Of a stretch of 60,830 nt of DNA, positions 9,701 through 19,700 are shown in pieces. The stretch lies in IMG/VR virus record IMGVR_UViG_3300032053_000074, positions 1 to 60,830 of that record. One strand, given 5' to 3'. The translations under genes and the position numbers were made by a program. Each line of letters begins with the position of its first letter. Position 1 is the stretch's first letter. Under the pieces are notes generated by a model. That model was given only the letters and a program-made list of their open reading frames with translations. It ran no database searches and was not told where the DNA came from. The DNA is from a virus.

Positions 9701-10784
9701 GTTCTATGGCTTTTAACTTTAATACTTCAATCGTCAAATCATTACGGTATTTTGGATTTTTCTTTCCATTTTGATCTCTATTAACAAACACTTTTTTTAG
9801 AGTTTCTGATCTATTCTCATTAGATTCATCGGAATGTATTTTACCATAAAACGGATTATTTTTTCCCTTACGTTCTCCATTCCATTTATGAAATAATCTA
9901 TTTTTATATCCGTTGGATGACTGTATCTTATCAAGTGTGTTTTGTTTGTTTTCTGGCGACCATAATTTATCAGAGATAATTTTACAGTGATATGCTTTAT
10001 GGTCTGATTCTGTCATTATTTGGAGATTATTTGGCAAATTATTATTCTTATCGAAATTCTTATGATGAACCACTTCATTATATTTCAATGGTCTATCGAA
10101 TTGTTCTGCCACAATTTTATGTTCGGATTGCCATCCCTTACTGAAATTATAAATATGTCTATAACCATGACCATAAAAATCTTTTTGATAAAACGGCATC
10201 ACCGATTCCCCCACCTTCAAATCGACAATTTTCTTATATTCTCCATTTCTCATTAAAAACGGGTGTTTTAGGCTTCCAATAACATATTGTCCGTTATCAA
10301 AAGTCACCTTATAACCCATTCGGGTTCCTTTTTTCTTACGAGGATGAAATGCCTTTCCTAATTTTATTGATTTTGACACATGATCATATGAGAATACCCA
10401 AAATCTCTCTTGAGGTTGGTCTTTGTATTTTTCAGAAAGTTCTCTTATAGTTGGACGATTTCCATCCGGCAATGGAATAATGGTATCTGGTCCAACGCAA
10501 TCATAATCACGAAACAAATCCATTCTTGCAGCTTGATAAGATAATGCAAAATCACGAGAATATGCATTATAAGCAGTTGATCTAATTCGATTGAATCTAT
10601 CACGTAACGAATTTCGGTCAGTGGCAAACATGACATTATTAGTGTCCTTTATCTTAATCTGTTTACCACCAACGTTTCTAACAATTACTTCCGTGGAAAA
10701 TAGACTCTTTAATCTTGAAAATAAAGATTGTTTTTTAACATCTATAATCTCGTCTTCAAATGGTTGTAATGATGGTGTTGGCAT
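6711..10784 (-). CDS. gp20: Portal protein (T4 gp20-like) interrupted by two inteins
   Basis: The host protein forms the dodecameric head vertex through which DNA is packaged. Extein blocks are clear: residues 1-95 end in MDLFRDYD, 443-505 begin TMDMDPILSSALDIYADE, and 813 onward begins CKYGDFYLKL and includes AFLGYEEGISGKA, all gp20-type. Removing residues 96-442 and 506-812 gives a 703-residue portal that reads through smoothly. The C-terminal 200 residues are unusual, with a poly-Gly block followed by a Glu/Gly repeat and then a charged tail. The gene precedes the head operon and follows the terminase, the T4 order. Both inteins must splice for a working portal. Confidence 0.9.
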   Translation of the reverse strand: MPTPSLQPFEDEIIDVKKQSLFSRLKSLFSTEVIVRNVGGKQIKIKDTNNVMFATDRNSLRDRFNRIRSTAYNAYSRDFALSYQAARMDLFRDYDCVGPDTIIPLPDGNRPTIRELSEKYKDQPQERFWVFSYDHVSKSIKLGKAFHPRKKKGTRMGYKVTFDNGQYVIGSLKHPFLMRNGEYKKIVDLKVGESVMPFYQKDFYGHGYRHIYNFSKGWQSEHKIVAEQFDRPLKYNEVVHHKNFDKNNNLPNNLQIMTESDHKAYHCKIISDKLWSPENKQNTLDKIQSSNGYKNRLFHKWNGERKGKNNPFYGKIHSDESNENRSETLKKVFVNRDQNGKKNPKYRNDLTIEVLKLKAIEHYKKNGKLISWDLIKDIGCDYSVLQNRLTEKFTNWKSFKKEVESTLNHTIVSIESIGQIDVYDVTVEKFANFATDSCIVKNTMDMDPILSSALDIYADECLTYNEMGKMLTVHSSNNNVKEILENLYNDILNVQFNMWSWTRNMPVKYDSYIPLLSGENIRIDDLSNKIKNGEGVWVYSVQDGTNQIVPGKVVWCDKNYTANKIVKITFDDNSFVETSPEHPFILRNGIERCAEDLKENDSLMPFYRKLSPEKGGMNKYEMIYNPGLDKYDFTHRNVAESYGIKTDSINRILHHKNFNKYDNSPTNLIPMEFFDHRRLHADHCKRILHTPEIIEKRKRSIDKYLRSDKIRSKLKTEMWKDPVRRERACENMKSGWTSDRRESASKKMKELRKNGILPNHKVKTVEIINESSDVYCMTVVGPNGEHDRHNFAMCGKDLDGNITKDSGVFVKNCKYGDFYLKLYITPEYGVYMVEPISSYNVERIENADPNNKRYVKFQLRPTDTAQAEVLENYEMAHFRLMSDSNFMPYGKSMLEGARRVWKQLSLMEDAMLIHRIMRAPEKRIFYTDIGNIPPAEVDNYMQKMMDKMKKVPYMDEQSGEYNLRFNLQNMVEDYYIPVRGSDSGTKIDTLGGMEWTGTEDIEYLRNKLMSALKIPKAFLGYEEGISGKATLASEDVRFARTIQRIQRIIANELEKIGIVHLYAQGYRDESLVDFKLELTNPSTIFEKEKLEIWSDKVSVSTDMIENKFFSYEWVYKNIFHMSDDDIKEVKDQVVEDSKQKYRFSKIEEDGDDPAKPFNKIGIGKSGGSEKSDSGGGGGLGGGLGGGGGGGGGGLGDIEDLEGKPGEGEGGEGEGGEGEGEDGKGDEETPPGETKNKEEPEDLVKEIKQKRDQSGEHDARAQHPFGEDPLGSKERLSSPNKNSEGKRKSNFDHNFENDSPFSLKEHRLSTVSMKENKDLISNLSVFLKKSQTDVTQELISENSSKSLMDESNIIHNTK
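8349..9269 (-). mobile_element. Portal intein 2 (Pro1, atypical mechanism, HNH nuclease)
   Basis: The intein covers portal residues 506-812 (307 residues), between RNM and CKYGDFY of the extein. Aligned on intein 1, its first residue is Pro (PVKYDSYIPL) rather than Cys or Ser. Block F reads DVYCMTV, with Cys where intein 1 has Asp. It ends VFVKN before Cys+1. Pro1 with a block F Cys recalls class 3 inteins, but the class 3 Trp and Thr partners are not in place and Cys+1 is more class 2-like. An HNH core (ILHHKNFNKYDNSPTN) is present. Confidence 0.8.
9459..10499 (-). mobile_element. Portal intein 1 (Cys1, HNH nuclease)
   Basis: The intein covers portal residues 96-442 (347 residues). It starts CVGPDTIIPL (Cys1), has a block B-like SLKHPF, block F DVYDVTVEKF, and ends CIVKN before Thr+1. 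The penultimate residue is Lys where His is usual. The inserted nuclease is HNH type (VVHHKNFDKNNN with a later DHKAYH). A GKNNPFYGK motif resembles the NUMOD3 DNA-binding module. The insertion falls in the conserved RDYD/TMDMDP segment of the portal, a typical choice for a homing element. Confidence 0.85.
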
Positions 10785-10841
10785 TATATTATTTCTGTTA
10801 TAGTTTGTAAATGTGTATGTTCTCTATATAAATAGTATCAA

Positions 10842-13772
10842 TTATGATAATAGCCATCTAATATCCTCGGTATTCTGCTTACCGAATCCTTGACGACCAG
10901 TGTTCATTTCCCATGATTTCTGACCATCTCGGACTTGACCTTGTTTATAAACTGGTACATCTTCAGTTTTGCTCTTGTTTATTTGACTGATTCCAGCACG
11001 AGTTAAATCAATTCCTTCTTGTCTCAATCTTAATGCAGTATCCCGCACCCACAGTCCAATTGCTAATGACATTATTAAATCGTCATTATATGGTTCCATC
11101 GCCTGTGCCTTACCCGCCTTCCATATAAATGTACTTAACTCCATAAGCGTTCTTTTCGAAAATATATCAACTGCGGTGTCCCTAAAATACATTTCCAGAT
11201 TATTTATTATAAGTGGACGAGTCTTCATATTGGTACTAAACCCAGGAACCAATTTCTTTTCTTCCGAATCATACCGATTCGATAATTGTCGCTGAACATC
11301 AACATACTTCAGATCTACTGAACTAAAAAATGTATTCTTGTATTCTCGATCCAAAATTGCTTGAAGAGTCGCCCAACCTACGTTTTCCCGTTCTACAATA
11401 AGAATTGCATTATTATATTCCGTCGCCAAGGCTACTAAGAAATTTCCATAATCTTTAGTTCCCAATGATCCTTTATATTCTGCAACTTGAGTTGGAGTAG
11501 TGCAAGTAATGTCTAATACATGACATGCTGAGAAGTCCATAGCATCTCCTCTGGCAACGTCAGCTGAAACAATATATGAATGAGCATAATCTGGATATTG
11601 CCATACCCATAATCCTTTATCCGCTCCTCTAATATCTACAGGATCTTTCTGTTTATTTTTCTTATAAAATTCTACGATATTTAAATCAATAACGTTATCA
11701 CCAGATGCTAGAAAGTTACAGTCATATTCTTGAGAAGCTTTCTTTGCACTTCCTTGCTTTTCACCCTCAACTCGCCTCCATTCTTCATCACGTTCAGGAT
11801 GTAATTGCCACGGCAAAGAAATAGGATGAAATCCATTTTTACCAATTGTTCCATCATTATTTTCTTCCGCCCCCATCCACATTTGATGAAACCAATTACC
11901 AACTCCTCTAGGCGTAGATAATATGATTGCATTACCACCAGTATTATGGTTGACATATCCTTCACAAACAAACCGCTCCACCAACGGAACTTTCAAATCA
12001 TAACTGAAATCGTTGCAGAGGTATCGAATTGAGATTACCTCGTCAAAAAACTCGGAAGTATCTTTCTCATATTGTTTTTTCAACAACTTGTAATTTTCCG
12101 ATGGATGTAATTTGTTTGAAACATCCAACAAGGATTCGACCGATGTAATACTCAGCCCCTTTCCATTGTACCACAAATATCTATCATAAAAACAGTTGTG
12201 TTTCTTTGAAAAATCTCTAATAGACATTCCACTTTCCAAGATGAGATTCTTTACGAGTGTTTTGTCAGGAAAAATTCGTTTAATGGATTTTCTTGATAAT
12301 TTCCGCCATCCTTCTTGTTTTCTTTTCAATCTAAATCCAACGGTAGAATAAAAAGAATGGGCGTCAAATCCACCAATAAACAACTCAAATCCATAAAATG
12401 TTCGTGTTTTATCTTTGATAACGGTAGATTTTGTTGACTTCCACGTTACATCTCGTATGTAACAATTGATTCCCATATTCAACAATATTGCTCTTACGTT
12501 AGAAAGTAGTTCGTAAGAAACAGAGGTAAGTTTAATTCCCTTCGCCCCCAATGAGCACCCGTCCCCATCAAACAATCCTTGGAGAAATGCTACTTGCTCT
12601 TCTTGTGATGCCGACAAAATTTGAGTAGGAACTCGCTTAGTATGTGCCGTTCCTTCACATCCTATCCATTTCAGAAGTTCTTGAACCCACACAGATTGAA
12701 TGTAATAATGTCGTTCATCACTATTTTTGAATCCAATACTTTTTAACCAATTGATTATTTCCTCATCTGTATTGGTAATACCAACGGTTCCTCTTGAAAA
12801 ATGACCTTCTGCTGTCCACAGTCCGGCTAAATAGCAAGTGTCAGTTGAAGATATGTCATACTTTTTACTATCAACCCGAATATCCGGAACGAATTTAGAA
12901 AAATCTATAGATTTTCCGAATACATTTTGATTATATTTACACAAAACAAAGTCTTTATTTTCTTCTATATTATTTACAGATTTCCAGCCGTTTTTAGTCA
13001 TTAGAGGGTGGTCTTTTGTCGCTATCAATCTCCCGCCACTCTTAAACTGAACTTCGTAGAGATCAGATTTTTCCGACATATAAAAAGAAGACGCATAAAC
13101 TAATTCATCTCCGTCATGAACTCTCAATGTTATATCATTAAATCCAATTTTCGTTTGATTATTTATAAGATGTTCCAATCTCATCAGTCCATTTTCAGTT
13201 AGAATCAGTTGAGATTTATCCAGACACGATAATGTCGGTTGTGCCGAAGTCCACAATTCTGCGGCATCATCGATCAATGCTGCTTCATCGATTATCAACA
13301 ATGAAAGTGCTTGTCCAACACCTGATTTCTTAGTAGTAGAAGCAGCCTTAATCTGAGATCCATTTGCAAATTTAAGTGATAATCTATTATCTTCAAGACA
13401 TTTTACCTTTAACCATGATGGCAAATTCTCATTGGCAAATCTGACCTTTGAAATAATATCTTTTGCATCATCTTGTCTCAATGATATAATAAGGATATTC
13501 TTGTCTTTATTGAATATCATAGTCCACAATGAAAATGCGGATACTAGGGTAGAAATACCCATCTGACGGGATTTTAAAATAATATTAAACTTATAATCAT
13601 GGAATGATTTAAGCGTTTCTTCTTGAAATTGAAATAGGTCGAAATTAATTGTTCCTCTTACAGGATGTTGAATTTTTACATAATGCTTCATGAAATATAC
13701 AGGGGAATCTGCACACTTCGAGTATTGTTGCTTAACTATGTCCTGATAACTTAATTCGGGTTTATCAGACAT
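10842..13772 (-). CDS. gp17: Large terminase subunit (T4 gp17-like) with an intein
   Basis: This is the packaging motor ATPase and headful nuclease. The ATPase half shows a deviant Walker A (KSRQMGIST, residues 67-75) and Walker B LLIIDEA (158-164). After the intein the chain resumes TGGNAIILSTPRG, the coupling motif. The nuclease half has SADVARGD, an ILIVEREN strand and a final DDLIMSLAI, the acidic residues of the RNase H fold. Without the intein it is 548 residues, close to the family norm. The start overlaps the preceding gene by 8 bp, and the portal gene follows, as in T4. Confidence 0.92.
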   Translation of the reverse strand: MSDKPELSYQDIVKQQYSKCADSPVYFMKHYVKIQHPVRGTINFDLFQFQEETLKSFHDYKFNIILKSRQMGISTLVSAFSLWTMIFNKDKNILIISLRQDDAKDIISKVRFANENLPSWLKVKCLEDNRLSLKFANGSQIKAASTTKKSGVGQALSLLIIDEAALIDDAAELWTSAQPTLSCLDKSQLILTENGLMRLEHLINNQTKIGFNDITLRVHDGDELVYASSFYMSEKSDLYEVQFKSGGRLIATKDHPLMTKNGWKSVNNIEENKDFVLCKYNQNVFGKSIDFSKFVPDIRVDSKKYDISSTDTCYLAGLWTAEGHFSRGTVGITNTDEEIINWLKSIGFKNSDERHYYIQSVWVQELLKWIGCEGTAHTKRVPTQILSASQEEQVAFLQGLFDGDGCSLGAKGIKLTSVSYELLSNVRAILLNMGINCYIRDVTWKSTKSTVIKDKTRTFYGFELFIGGFDAHSFYSTVGFRLKRKQEGWRKLSRKSIKRIFPDKTLVKNLILESGMSIRDFSKKHNCFYDRYLWYNGKGLSITSVESLLDVSNKLHPSENYKLLKKQYEKDTSEFFDEVISIRYLCNDFSYDLKVPLVERFVCEGYVNHNTGGNAIILSTPRGVGNWFHQMWMGAEENNDGTIGKNGFHPISLPWQLHPERDEEWRRVEGEKQGSAKKASQEYDCNFLASGDNVIDLNIVEFYKKNKQKDPVDIRGADKGLWVWQYPDYAHSYIVSADVARGDAMDFSACHVLDITCTTPTQVAEYKGSLGTKDYGNFLVALATEYNNAILIVERENVGWATLQAILDREYKNTFFSSVDLKYVDVQRQLSNRYDSEEKKLVPGFSTNMKTRPLIINNLEMYFRDTAVDIFSKRTLMELSTFIWKAGKAQAMEPYNDDLIMSLAIGLWVRDTALRLRQEGIDLTRAGISQINKSKTEDVPVYKQGQVRDGQKSWEMNTGRQGFGKQNTEDIRWLLS
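11943..13226 (-). mobile_element. Terminase intein (Cys1, LAGLIDADG nuclease)
   Basis: The intein spans residues 183-610 (428 residues) between AQPTLS and TGGNAIIL. It begins CLDKSQLIL, has block B ATKDHPLM and ends GYVNHN before Thr+1, a standard class 1 layout. Two dodecapeptide motifs, YLAGLWTAEG and FLQGLFDGDG, mark a LAGLIDADG homing nuclease, unlike the HNH nucleases in the portal. The insertion separates the Walker B side from the coupling motif, so the unspliced protein should be inactive. Confidence 0.9.
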
Positions 13773-14415
13773 ATGATTCTAGTTTATTTTTCTTGGCGAG
13801 TGATAAATATTTCTTCTTTTCAGTATTTTTTATCTTAGAAATTTCAGATATTTTGTCCTCTGCCATCTTAAGATCTTTCCTAGCACTATCTAATATCTCA
13901 TCTTTATTAGTAGTCCTCCATCGTTCAATAAATCCTTCAGAATTACAAATAACTTCTACATCTCCCGAATCATTTGTAAAAAATTTAATGACATCCAGTA
14001 ATTTTGTTTTTATATCATTAAGTATCCCTAATTCATATGATGATAATTTATAAAGTTCGTAGTGTGGATATATTCCCAAAATTCTAAGTTTTGTTTCGTA
14101 ATCTATGAGACAATTTGTACATAATCCAGTACGATTGAATAGTTTCCTATCAGAATTGGTACCCCACTTTATATCTTGTCCACATTTGCATTTTTGGGCG
14201 ATAAGTTCACGGATAAATTCTCCTTGAGTTTTGGTAAGACGAACATTTTTACCGTCCTTTCTCTCCCATTCGATTCCTTTAGTATCCGTCCACTTTTCCC
14301 CGTTTGAACGATGTTTTTTCGCATCCCCTACAAACCCAACTTGTATAAACGGACGCACACCTGCGACGTAATCTTTTAAAATATCAATATTGCTTTTTCC
14401 ATTATATTTTTTCAT
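13765..14415 (-). CDS. Conserved hypothetical protein upstream of terminase
   Basis: The protein starts with a basic segment and a WTDTKGIEWERKDG block that I have seen in proteins next to terminase genes of large phages. Near residues 75-100 two cysteine pairs (CKCG and CTNC) suggest a zinc site. The last 60 residues form a Lys/Glu helix. Its position immediately before gp17, with an 8 bp overlap, makes a small terminase or DNA-recognition role possible. The sequence shows no recognisable gp16 features, so I leave the function open. Confidence 0.65.
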   Translation of the reverse strand: MKKYNGKSNIDILKDYVAGVRPFIQVGFVGDAKKHRSNGEKWTDTKGIEWERKDGKNVRLTKTQGEFIRELIAQKCKCGQDIKWGTNSDRKLFNRTGLCTNCLIDYETKLRILGIYPHYELYKLSSYELGILNDIKTKLLDVIKFFTNDSGDVEVICNSEGFIERWRTTNKDEILDSARKDLKMAEDKISEISKIKNTEKKKYLSLAKKNKLESYV

Positions 14416-14462
14416 AACTTATATCTATATATACTTAAGTATAGTCTCGGAATTATAAAATC

Positions 14463-16718
14463 TTAAGAAAGTTCTGTTTTAGTACCACTCGAATCAATAA
14501 ATATTTTACGCCCATGTCCAGATCCATATTTCGCCGATATAGACCTTCCTACTGTAGTAGTAACTCCAGCTATAGTAGATAGTGAGATGTAGTCTGCCTC
14601 ATTATTGGAATTTACGAAATTCTTAAGTTCTATAATATTTGTATGACAAACTTGTCCATCTGTACCCTGTGGGGGATATCGTGGAGGAGTGTGGGTTGGA
14701 TAATGATATGCTAATAGACGTGTATTTACCGAAGGACATGACGATATATTTGGAAGAAACAAACTTTGGGATACGGTCAAACTTCCTTTTATAAATGATA
14801 AATTTCTTGGATCTAAATTTGGATCTCCTATGAATGTGAATAAACTTACCCCGTCTACATCGAATGTCTGAATAGTCTTTAAATCTGAATATACTAAATT
14901 CGAGTTAATATCAAATAATTCGGATCTAATTTGAAATGGTTCCCCCTTTATATTTATTTGAAATGGTATATTACTAAATAAAACATCGGGGGAGAATCCA
15001 TAATCTCCATATACCTTTAATGATAACTCGGATAATGTTATATTACATTGATATGGTATAATTATTAATGTTCCGTAATAATCATTTACAGGAGTAAAAA
15101 ATATCATTTGCTTTTCTGAAAATACCTTTTTATTTGTTATATCTGGAATGAGAATTTCTCCCATTTTTAACCCATATGGTTCTACGTAGGTTTTTTCCAG
15201 TTTCATTGATGGAATCGATCCTGTAAGGTAGAACGAAACCTTGGCATCAACATTATGCTTATTTTTTTCTGCAACAATATTAGTAGAAATAACATATAAC
15301 GTATCCTTTTTTAAACTTATGAAATTTGAATTATAGGATGAACCTGTAATATTATAAAATGATGCGCTATTATATGGAATATATTTCTCATCATTTATTG
15401 TACCGGCAGAATCCGCTTTAGCAATTATATATTTCGTTCCATCCATGTCTGCATAATTCGGAGAGGCAATTCTAACTGCATTTATATAAGGTGTAGTAGA
15501 ATGTGAGAGTTGTACTGAGTTAGAACTAGTATACCAGTATTTATTAATATGTCTTTGATTATAAAACTCTCCAATTAAATTATATGTTTTATTATTAGTT
15601 ACTGGATCTATTAAAAGTTCTCTTGCTCCAAGAGGTTCGTCCACTACTAATTGAAAATCACCTGGGTATATTAAGCTTTTACGATATAATTTATGACGGG
15701 CTACAAATCCAGAAAATGTACGTATATTTCTATAAACTACTTCAGCGTATGATTGCTTTCCATACACAAGAAGTCCAGTTTCGGAATTAGTATATTTTAA
15801 ATAAGCATCAGATGCCGTATTATATGCTACCCATGTATATGAGGATGTAAGTTCGCCATGATTTATACTAGAGATAATTTGATCTTTTCCATAACTTATA
15901 TAAAGTGGTTCTGCAACTTGGATAGTACTACTGTTTAAAACCTTTTTAATTTTAAATGATTGGGTTATATCTGTAGATGTATCACTATATGAAAATGGAC
16001 TCTGTATTGTATTTACAAATACAGTAATATTCTGTCCTTCCATTTGAGTATTAAATGATGTAGTAGGATATAATGTAGGTTGTGATTGATCGACTGGAGT
16101 GTTAAAAGTTATCCTATAATCAATATCTGTTTTCTTAGAATCAATATTAATCTTATTCTCATCTTTTTTTGGAATTAACGGAAGAGAATAAACACTCCCC
16201 TCAATTGAGATAGTTTTTGTTAATTCACTGGCGGCTTCATTTGTAACAACTGGATATAAAACACCACGACATTCTAGTGATGGTTTATTATAAAATCTAA
16301 CTTTAGAGGTATTTTGTAACGTCTTATCAATCGCTATGTTACCTATCCATCGAACGCTCTCTCCTTTTTTTGTTGTACCAACAAAAATTAATTTACCATT
16401 TCCATTATACGCTTCATTATAGATGTGAATTGATATAATAAAGTTAGAAACATCGGTATATGATACATTTCCCTTTGGTCGTTCTATATACATAGAATTT
16501 CCTTCTGAATCCAAACATTCTATCAGTATCTCACTGCCAGATTTAAGAAGCGAAGAACCATTAAAAGAAACGGGGTTTTTTCCACTAGTTAATACAGAAT
16601 CAAATTCGGATATAACAAAATACTTTGATAAATGAGAAGTATCATTAATATCAACTTTCAGGACATCTAATCCTAGATTAATCCCACGTTTACCGAAACT
16701 TGATAATAATTTTGACAT
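14463..16718 (-). CDS. Large virion structural protein, probably tail-associated
   Basis: The product has 751 residues, rich in Ser, Thr, Asn and Tyr, with predicted beta structure throughout and no membrane segment. The N-terminal FVISEFDSVLTSGKNPVSF and SLLKSGSEILIECLDSEG look like a conserved domain of large structural proteins in T4-like environmental phages. RKSLIYPGDFQLVVDEPLG is another distinctive block. No enzyme motif is visible. The composition suits a fibre or adhesin scaffold. The gene stands alone between the terminase group and the recombination genes. A TATAAATA sequence lies only 3 nt before the ATG, which may be chance. Confidence 0.6.
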   Translation of the reverse strand: MSKLLSSFGKRGINLGLDVLKVDINDTSHLSKYFVISEFDSVLTSGKNPVSFNGSSLLKSGSEILIECLDSEGNSMYIERPKGNVSYTDVSNFIISIHIYNEAYNGNGKLIFVGTTKKGESVRWIGNIAIDKTLQNTSKVRFYNKPSLECRGVLYPVVTNEAASELTKTISIEGSVYSLPLIPKKDENKINIDSKKTDIDYRITFNTPVDQSQPTLYPTTSFNTQMEGQNITVFVNTIQSPFSYSDTSTDITQSFKIKKVLNSSTIQVAEPLYISYGKDQIISSINHGELTSSYTWVAYNTASDAYLKYTNSETGLLVYGKQSYAEVVYRNIRTFSGFVARHKLYRKSLIYPGDFQLVVDEPLGARELLIDPVTNNKTYNLIGEFYNQRHINKYWYTSSNSVQLSHSTTPYINAVRIASPNYADMDGTKYIIAKADSAGTINDEKYIPYNSASFYNITGSSYNSNFISLKKDTLYVISTNIVAEKNKHNVDAKVSFYLTGSIPSMKLEKTYVEPYGLKMGEILIPDITNKKVFSEKQMIFFTPVNDYYGTLIIIPYQCNITLSELSLKVYGDYGFSPDVLFSNIPFQINIKGEPFQIRSELFDINSNLVYSDLKTIQTFDVDGVSLFTFIGDPNLDPRNLSFIKGSLTVSQSLFLPNISSCPSVNTRLLAYHYPTHTPPRYPPQGTDGQVCHTNIIELKNFVNSNNEADYISLSTIAGVTTTVGRSISAKYGSGHGRKIFIDSSGTKTELS

Positions 16719-16757
16719 ATGTATTTATAAGCGTTTGCCTACAAATACATATATGAT

Positions 16758-19700
16758 TCATTCAAAAATAACTTTACTAAAGTTGCCTTCTTGTGTTATT
16801 TCTATGGTTTTATCAACGGAATCTTTCAATGCTTCTAAATGAGATATGACGATAACAAAGTCGAAATAATTCTTTAATAGAGAAAATAGTGTATGCATTG
16901 ACGCAAGATTGTCTGGATCTAAAGTCCCGAACCCCTCATCAATTTGCAAATTGTTGCATTTAGGTAAATTCGAAATTTCTGTCAATGCAACTCGAATTGC
17001 TAACGAAGCAACAAATCTTTCGAACCCCGAAGTCAATTCAATTGGCCAACGTCCGTAGTCATAAACTACATACGGAATAATATTCTTTCCATCTGTTTCG
17101 AATTGGATAGTATAATCTACCACTTGATTTAGAATGGAATTTACCTCCCGTTCTATTTCTGGAACGGTATTACATATAATCTGATATGGAACACCATCTC
17201 TCCCAATAGATTCCAAATAACTCTTATATGAATTAGATTCATTTTCCAAATTAGTAACTTCTTCAATTGTAACAGTAAGATCGTTTATTTTATTTTTTAA
17301 TAATTCTATTTTGACAGATATATCCATCAATAATCTATTCTGCTTCCTAAATTCTATATCTAAATGTGTCAAATTATTTCTATAATTTGAAATTTTAGTG
17401 TTTATTTTTTCATTCTCTTCCACAGAAATTCGGTTTCTATGATAAAGTTCAATGTTTGTATTTTCTATATTTATAGATGATTCCACCTTCTCCAATGCAT
17501 TTGTAATTATAATTATATTATTGTTTAATGATGCACATTCATCTTTTAGTTTACCATACTCACTCAGAAATTTGGTATAAAAACTATAGGATTCTTCAAC
17601 CCATTTATATTTTTCAAAGTCACATTTAAGATTACTTAATTCAGATAACAATTTATCTGCCTCGATCTTATCATTTTCCAACTCTGATTTTGCTTTAGTA
17701 GCATCTTGAACAAATGAGTTGTTATTACAATATTTGCAATTAGGGTCATACTGATGTTTGTCAAGTCTCTCAACTTTCTCAATCTTTCCCTTTACTTGAA
17801 CCTTTTTAATATCAATTTTTTGTTCAACATCTATTATTTTATCATTGAGTATTTTATAGGTCTTATGACTTTCCACTAAATTTGATGATTCTATTTTAGA
17901 AATGCTTTCCCTCACCCTAGATACTAAACCTTCCTTTTCACTTAAAAGTTTCTGTAATCCTTCTAGTTTTGTATTATACTCTTTATAAGAAGTTTCCGAA
18001 GTCTTCTTTCTTAGCTCTAATGCAGGTAAATTTGTAGGGACATTGTTATCTAATTTTATAAGATTTGAAGATTCTGCAATTATTTGCTCATTAACATCTG
18101 AACTTAATTTTATTAAAGATTCTACTTCTTTATTTATATCACTATGTTCGGAAATTGAGTTATCAAGTGAAATCTTAGTATTTTTTATTTCCTCAGTATA
18201 ATTTTTATCCTTATGTAATTTCAACAAAGAATTCAATTCTTTATTTCTATCACCGGCGGATTCATATAATTTATCAAATATATTAAGTCCTATGAATTGA
18301 ACTAAAAGATCTTTCCGTTCACTGTTTCCTATATCAATAAACGAACTATTATTTTTTGCATTTTGAAATGATGCAGATGTTAAAATGAAATCCTCGTATG
18401 TGCCAATATAATCACGTATAATATCATTCGTGTCCCTCCTTGCTGTTCCATGCAATTCTTCCTCAATCCCATCAACAACTTTCCAGAATTTAACATCCAC
18501 TTTAACATTTCCACTTTTGGCAGAAAGTGATCCCTTTCGTTCGATAAAATATCTAACACCTGCTATTTCAAATTCCAGTTTACATTTAAACGATGTCTTC
18601 TGAACATTGAGAACATGTACACCTTTGAATCCTCTATCGAATTTATCAAATAAACAAAATATTATCGCTGACAATATACTGGATTTACCACATCGATTTG
18701 GACCAAATATTCCATAAATTCCATTCATCTGAGTAAAATCTAATACATTATTTTCACCATATGTAAACATATTATCAAATTCAAATCGAATAGGTTTCCA
18801 TTTCAAATTACGAGCAAATTCGTCATGCTTAATTAATGTATTGGTGTGTCTGTTAATTGATAATATACTATCAATTGTAGATTGCTCAGTTATTAATAGT
18901 TTTTTATTGAGAAATTCAGATATAATGCGATTTTGGTAATCTATATTTGTTAAATCGGTAAGTATAATATCAGTGCAAATTGAAATAACATCCTTCTTTT
19001 CCTGTACCTTATCCATCCTCATGTGTACAACTTCTATGACTTGTGTTAGTTCCTTTACCTTAGAAATAACAGACTTTACTTCCGATGCTATACTTTCATA
19101 ACACTTGATACGCAATCTTACTTTATTGGGAAGATTTGATATGTCAGATGTTAAGTGTCCCTTATTAATTTCAATTGTAACATACCCATAATCATTTTTA
19201 ATTTCGTGATGAGTATATGAATGATTAGACAAATCCCATAAACTATATCCATGTCCATTTAATGATTCACCATGATTCTGTTGAATTAGGCTACCCGCAT
19301 ATCTTATACAGGGTTTATTTTCATCAGGAGAATATGATTGCATATCTTGCATTTTATGTATGTCTCCTAATAATGCAATATGATGATTGTCAAATAATGG
19401 ATTCATTATTGAGGGATTGCTTATAGAATATCCACTGTCCAATGACGCATTATCTACTGCCCCATGGAATAGTGCAATGATATGGTCATATTGATTCTTA
19501 TAAATCGCAGGAATATCTTCACCCCTAATGTATTTTTCAGGTGGGTCGAACACACCCATATTATTGAAAAGTATATTTCCAAATCCATATAACCCTGTAG
19601 TCTTCAAGTAATATAAATTGGGATGATTCACCGCATCAACAACTGGAGTAAGACTATCCAATCTGCTTTTGTTAGATAAAGTTGCGTCATGATTTCCTGC

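Noticed and set aside
13765-14415. Small terminase (gp16)
   Set aside because: The position fits, but there is no recognisable helix-turn-helix or gp16 motif, so it stays hypothetical.
16722-16729. T4-type late promoter TATAAATA
   Set aside because: It lies only 3 nt before the ATG, so the predicted start of transcription would fall inside the gene; I mention it but do not call it.
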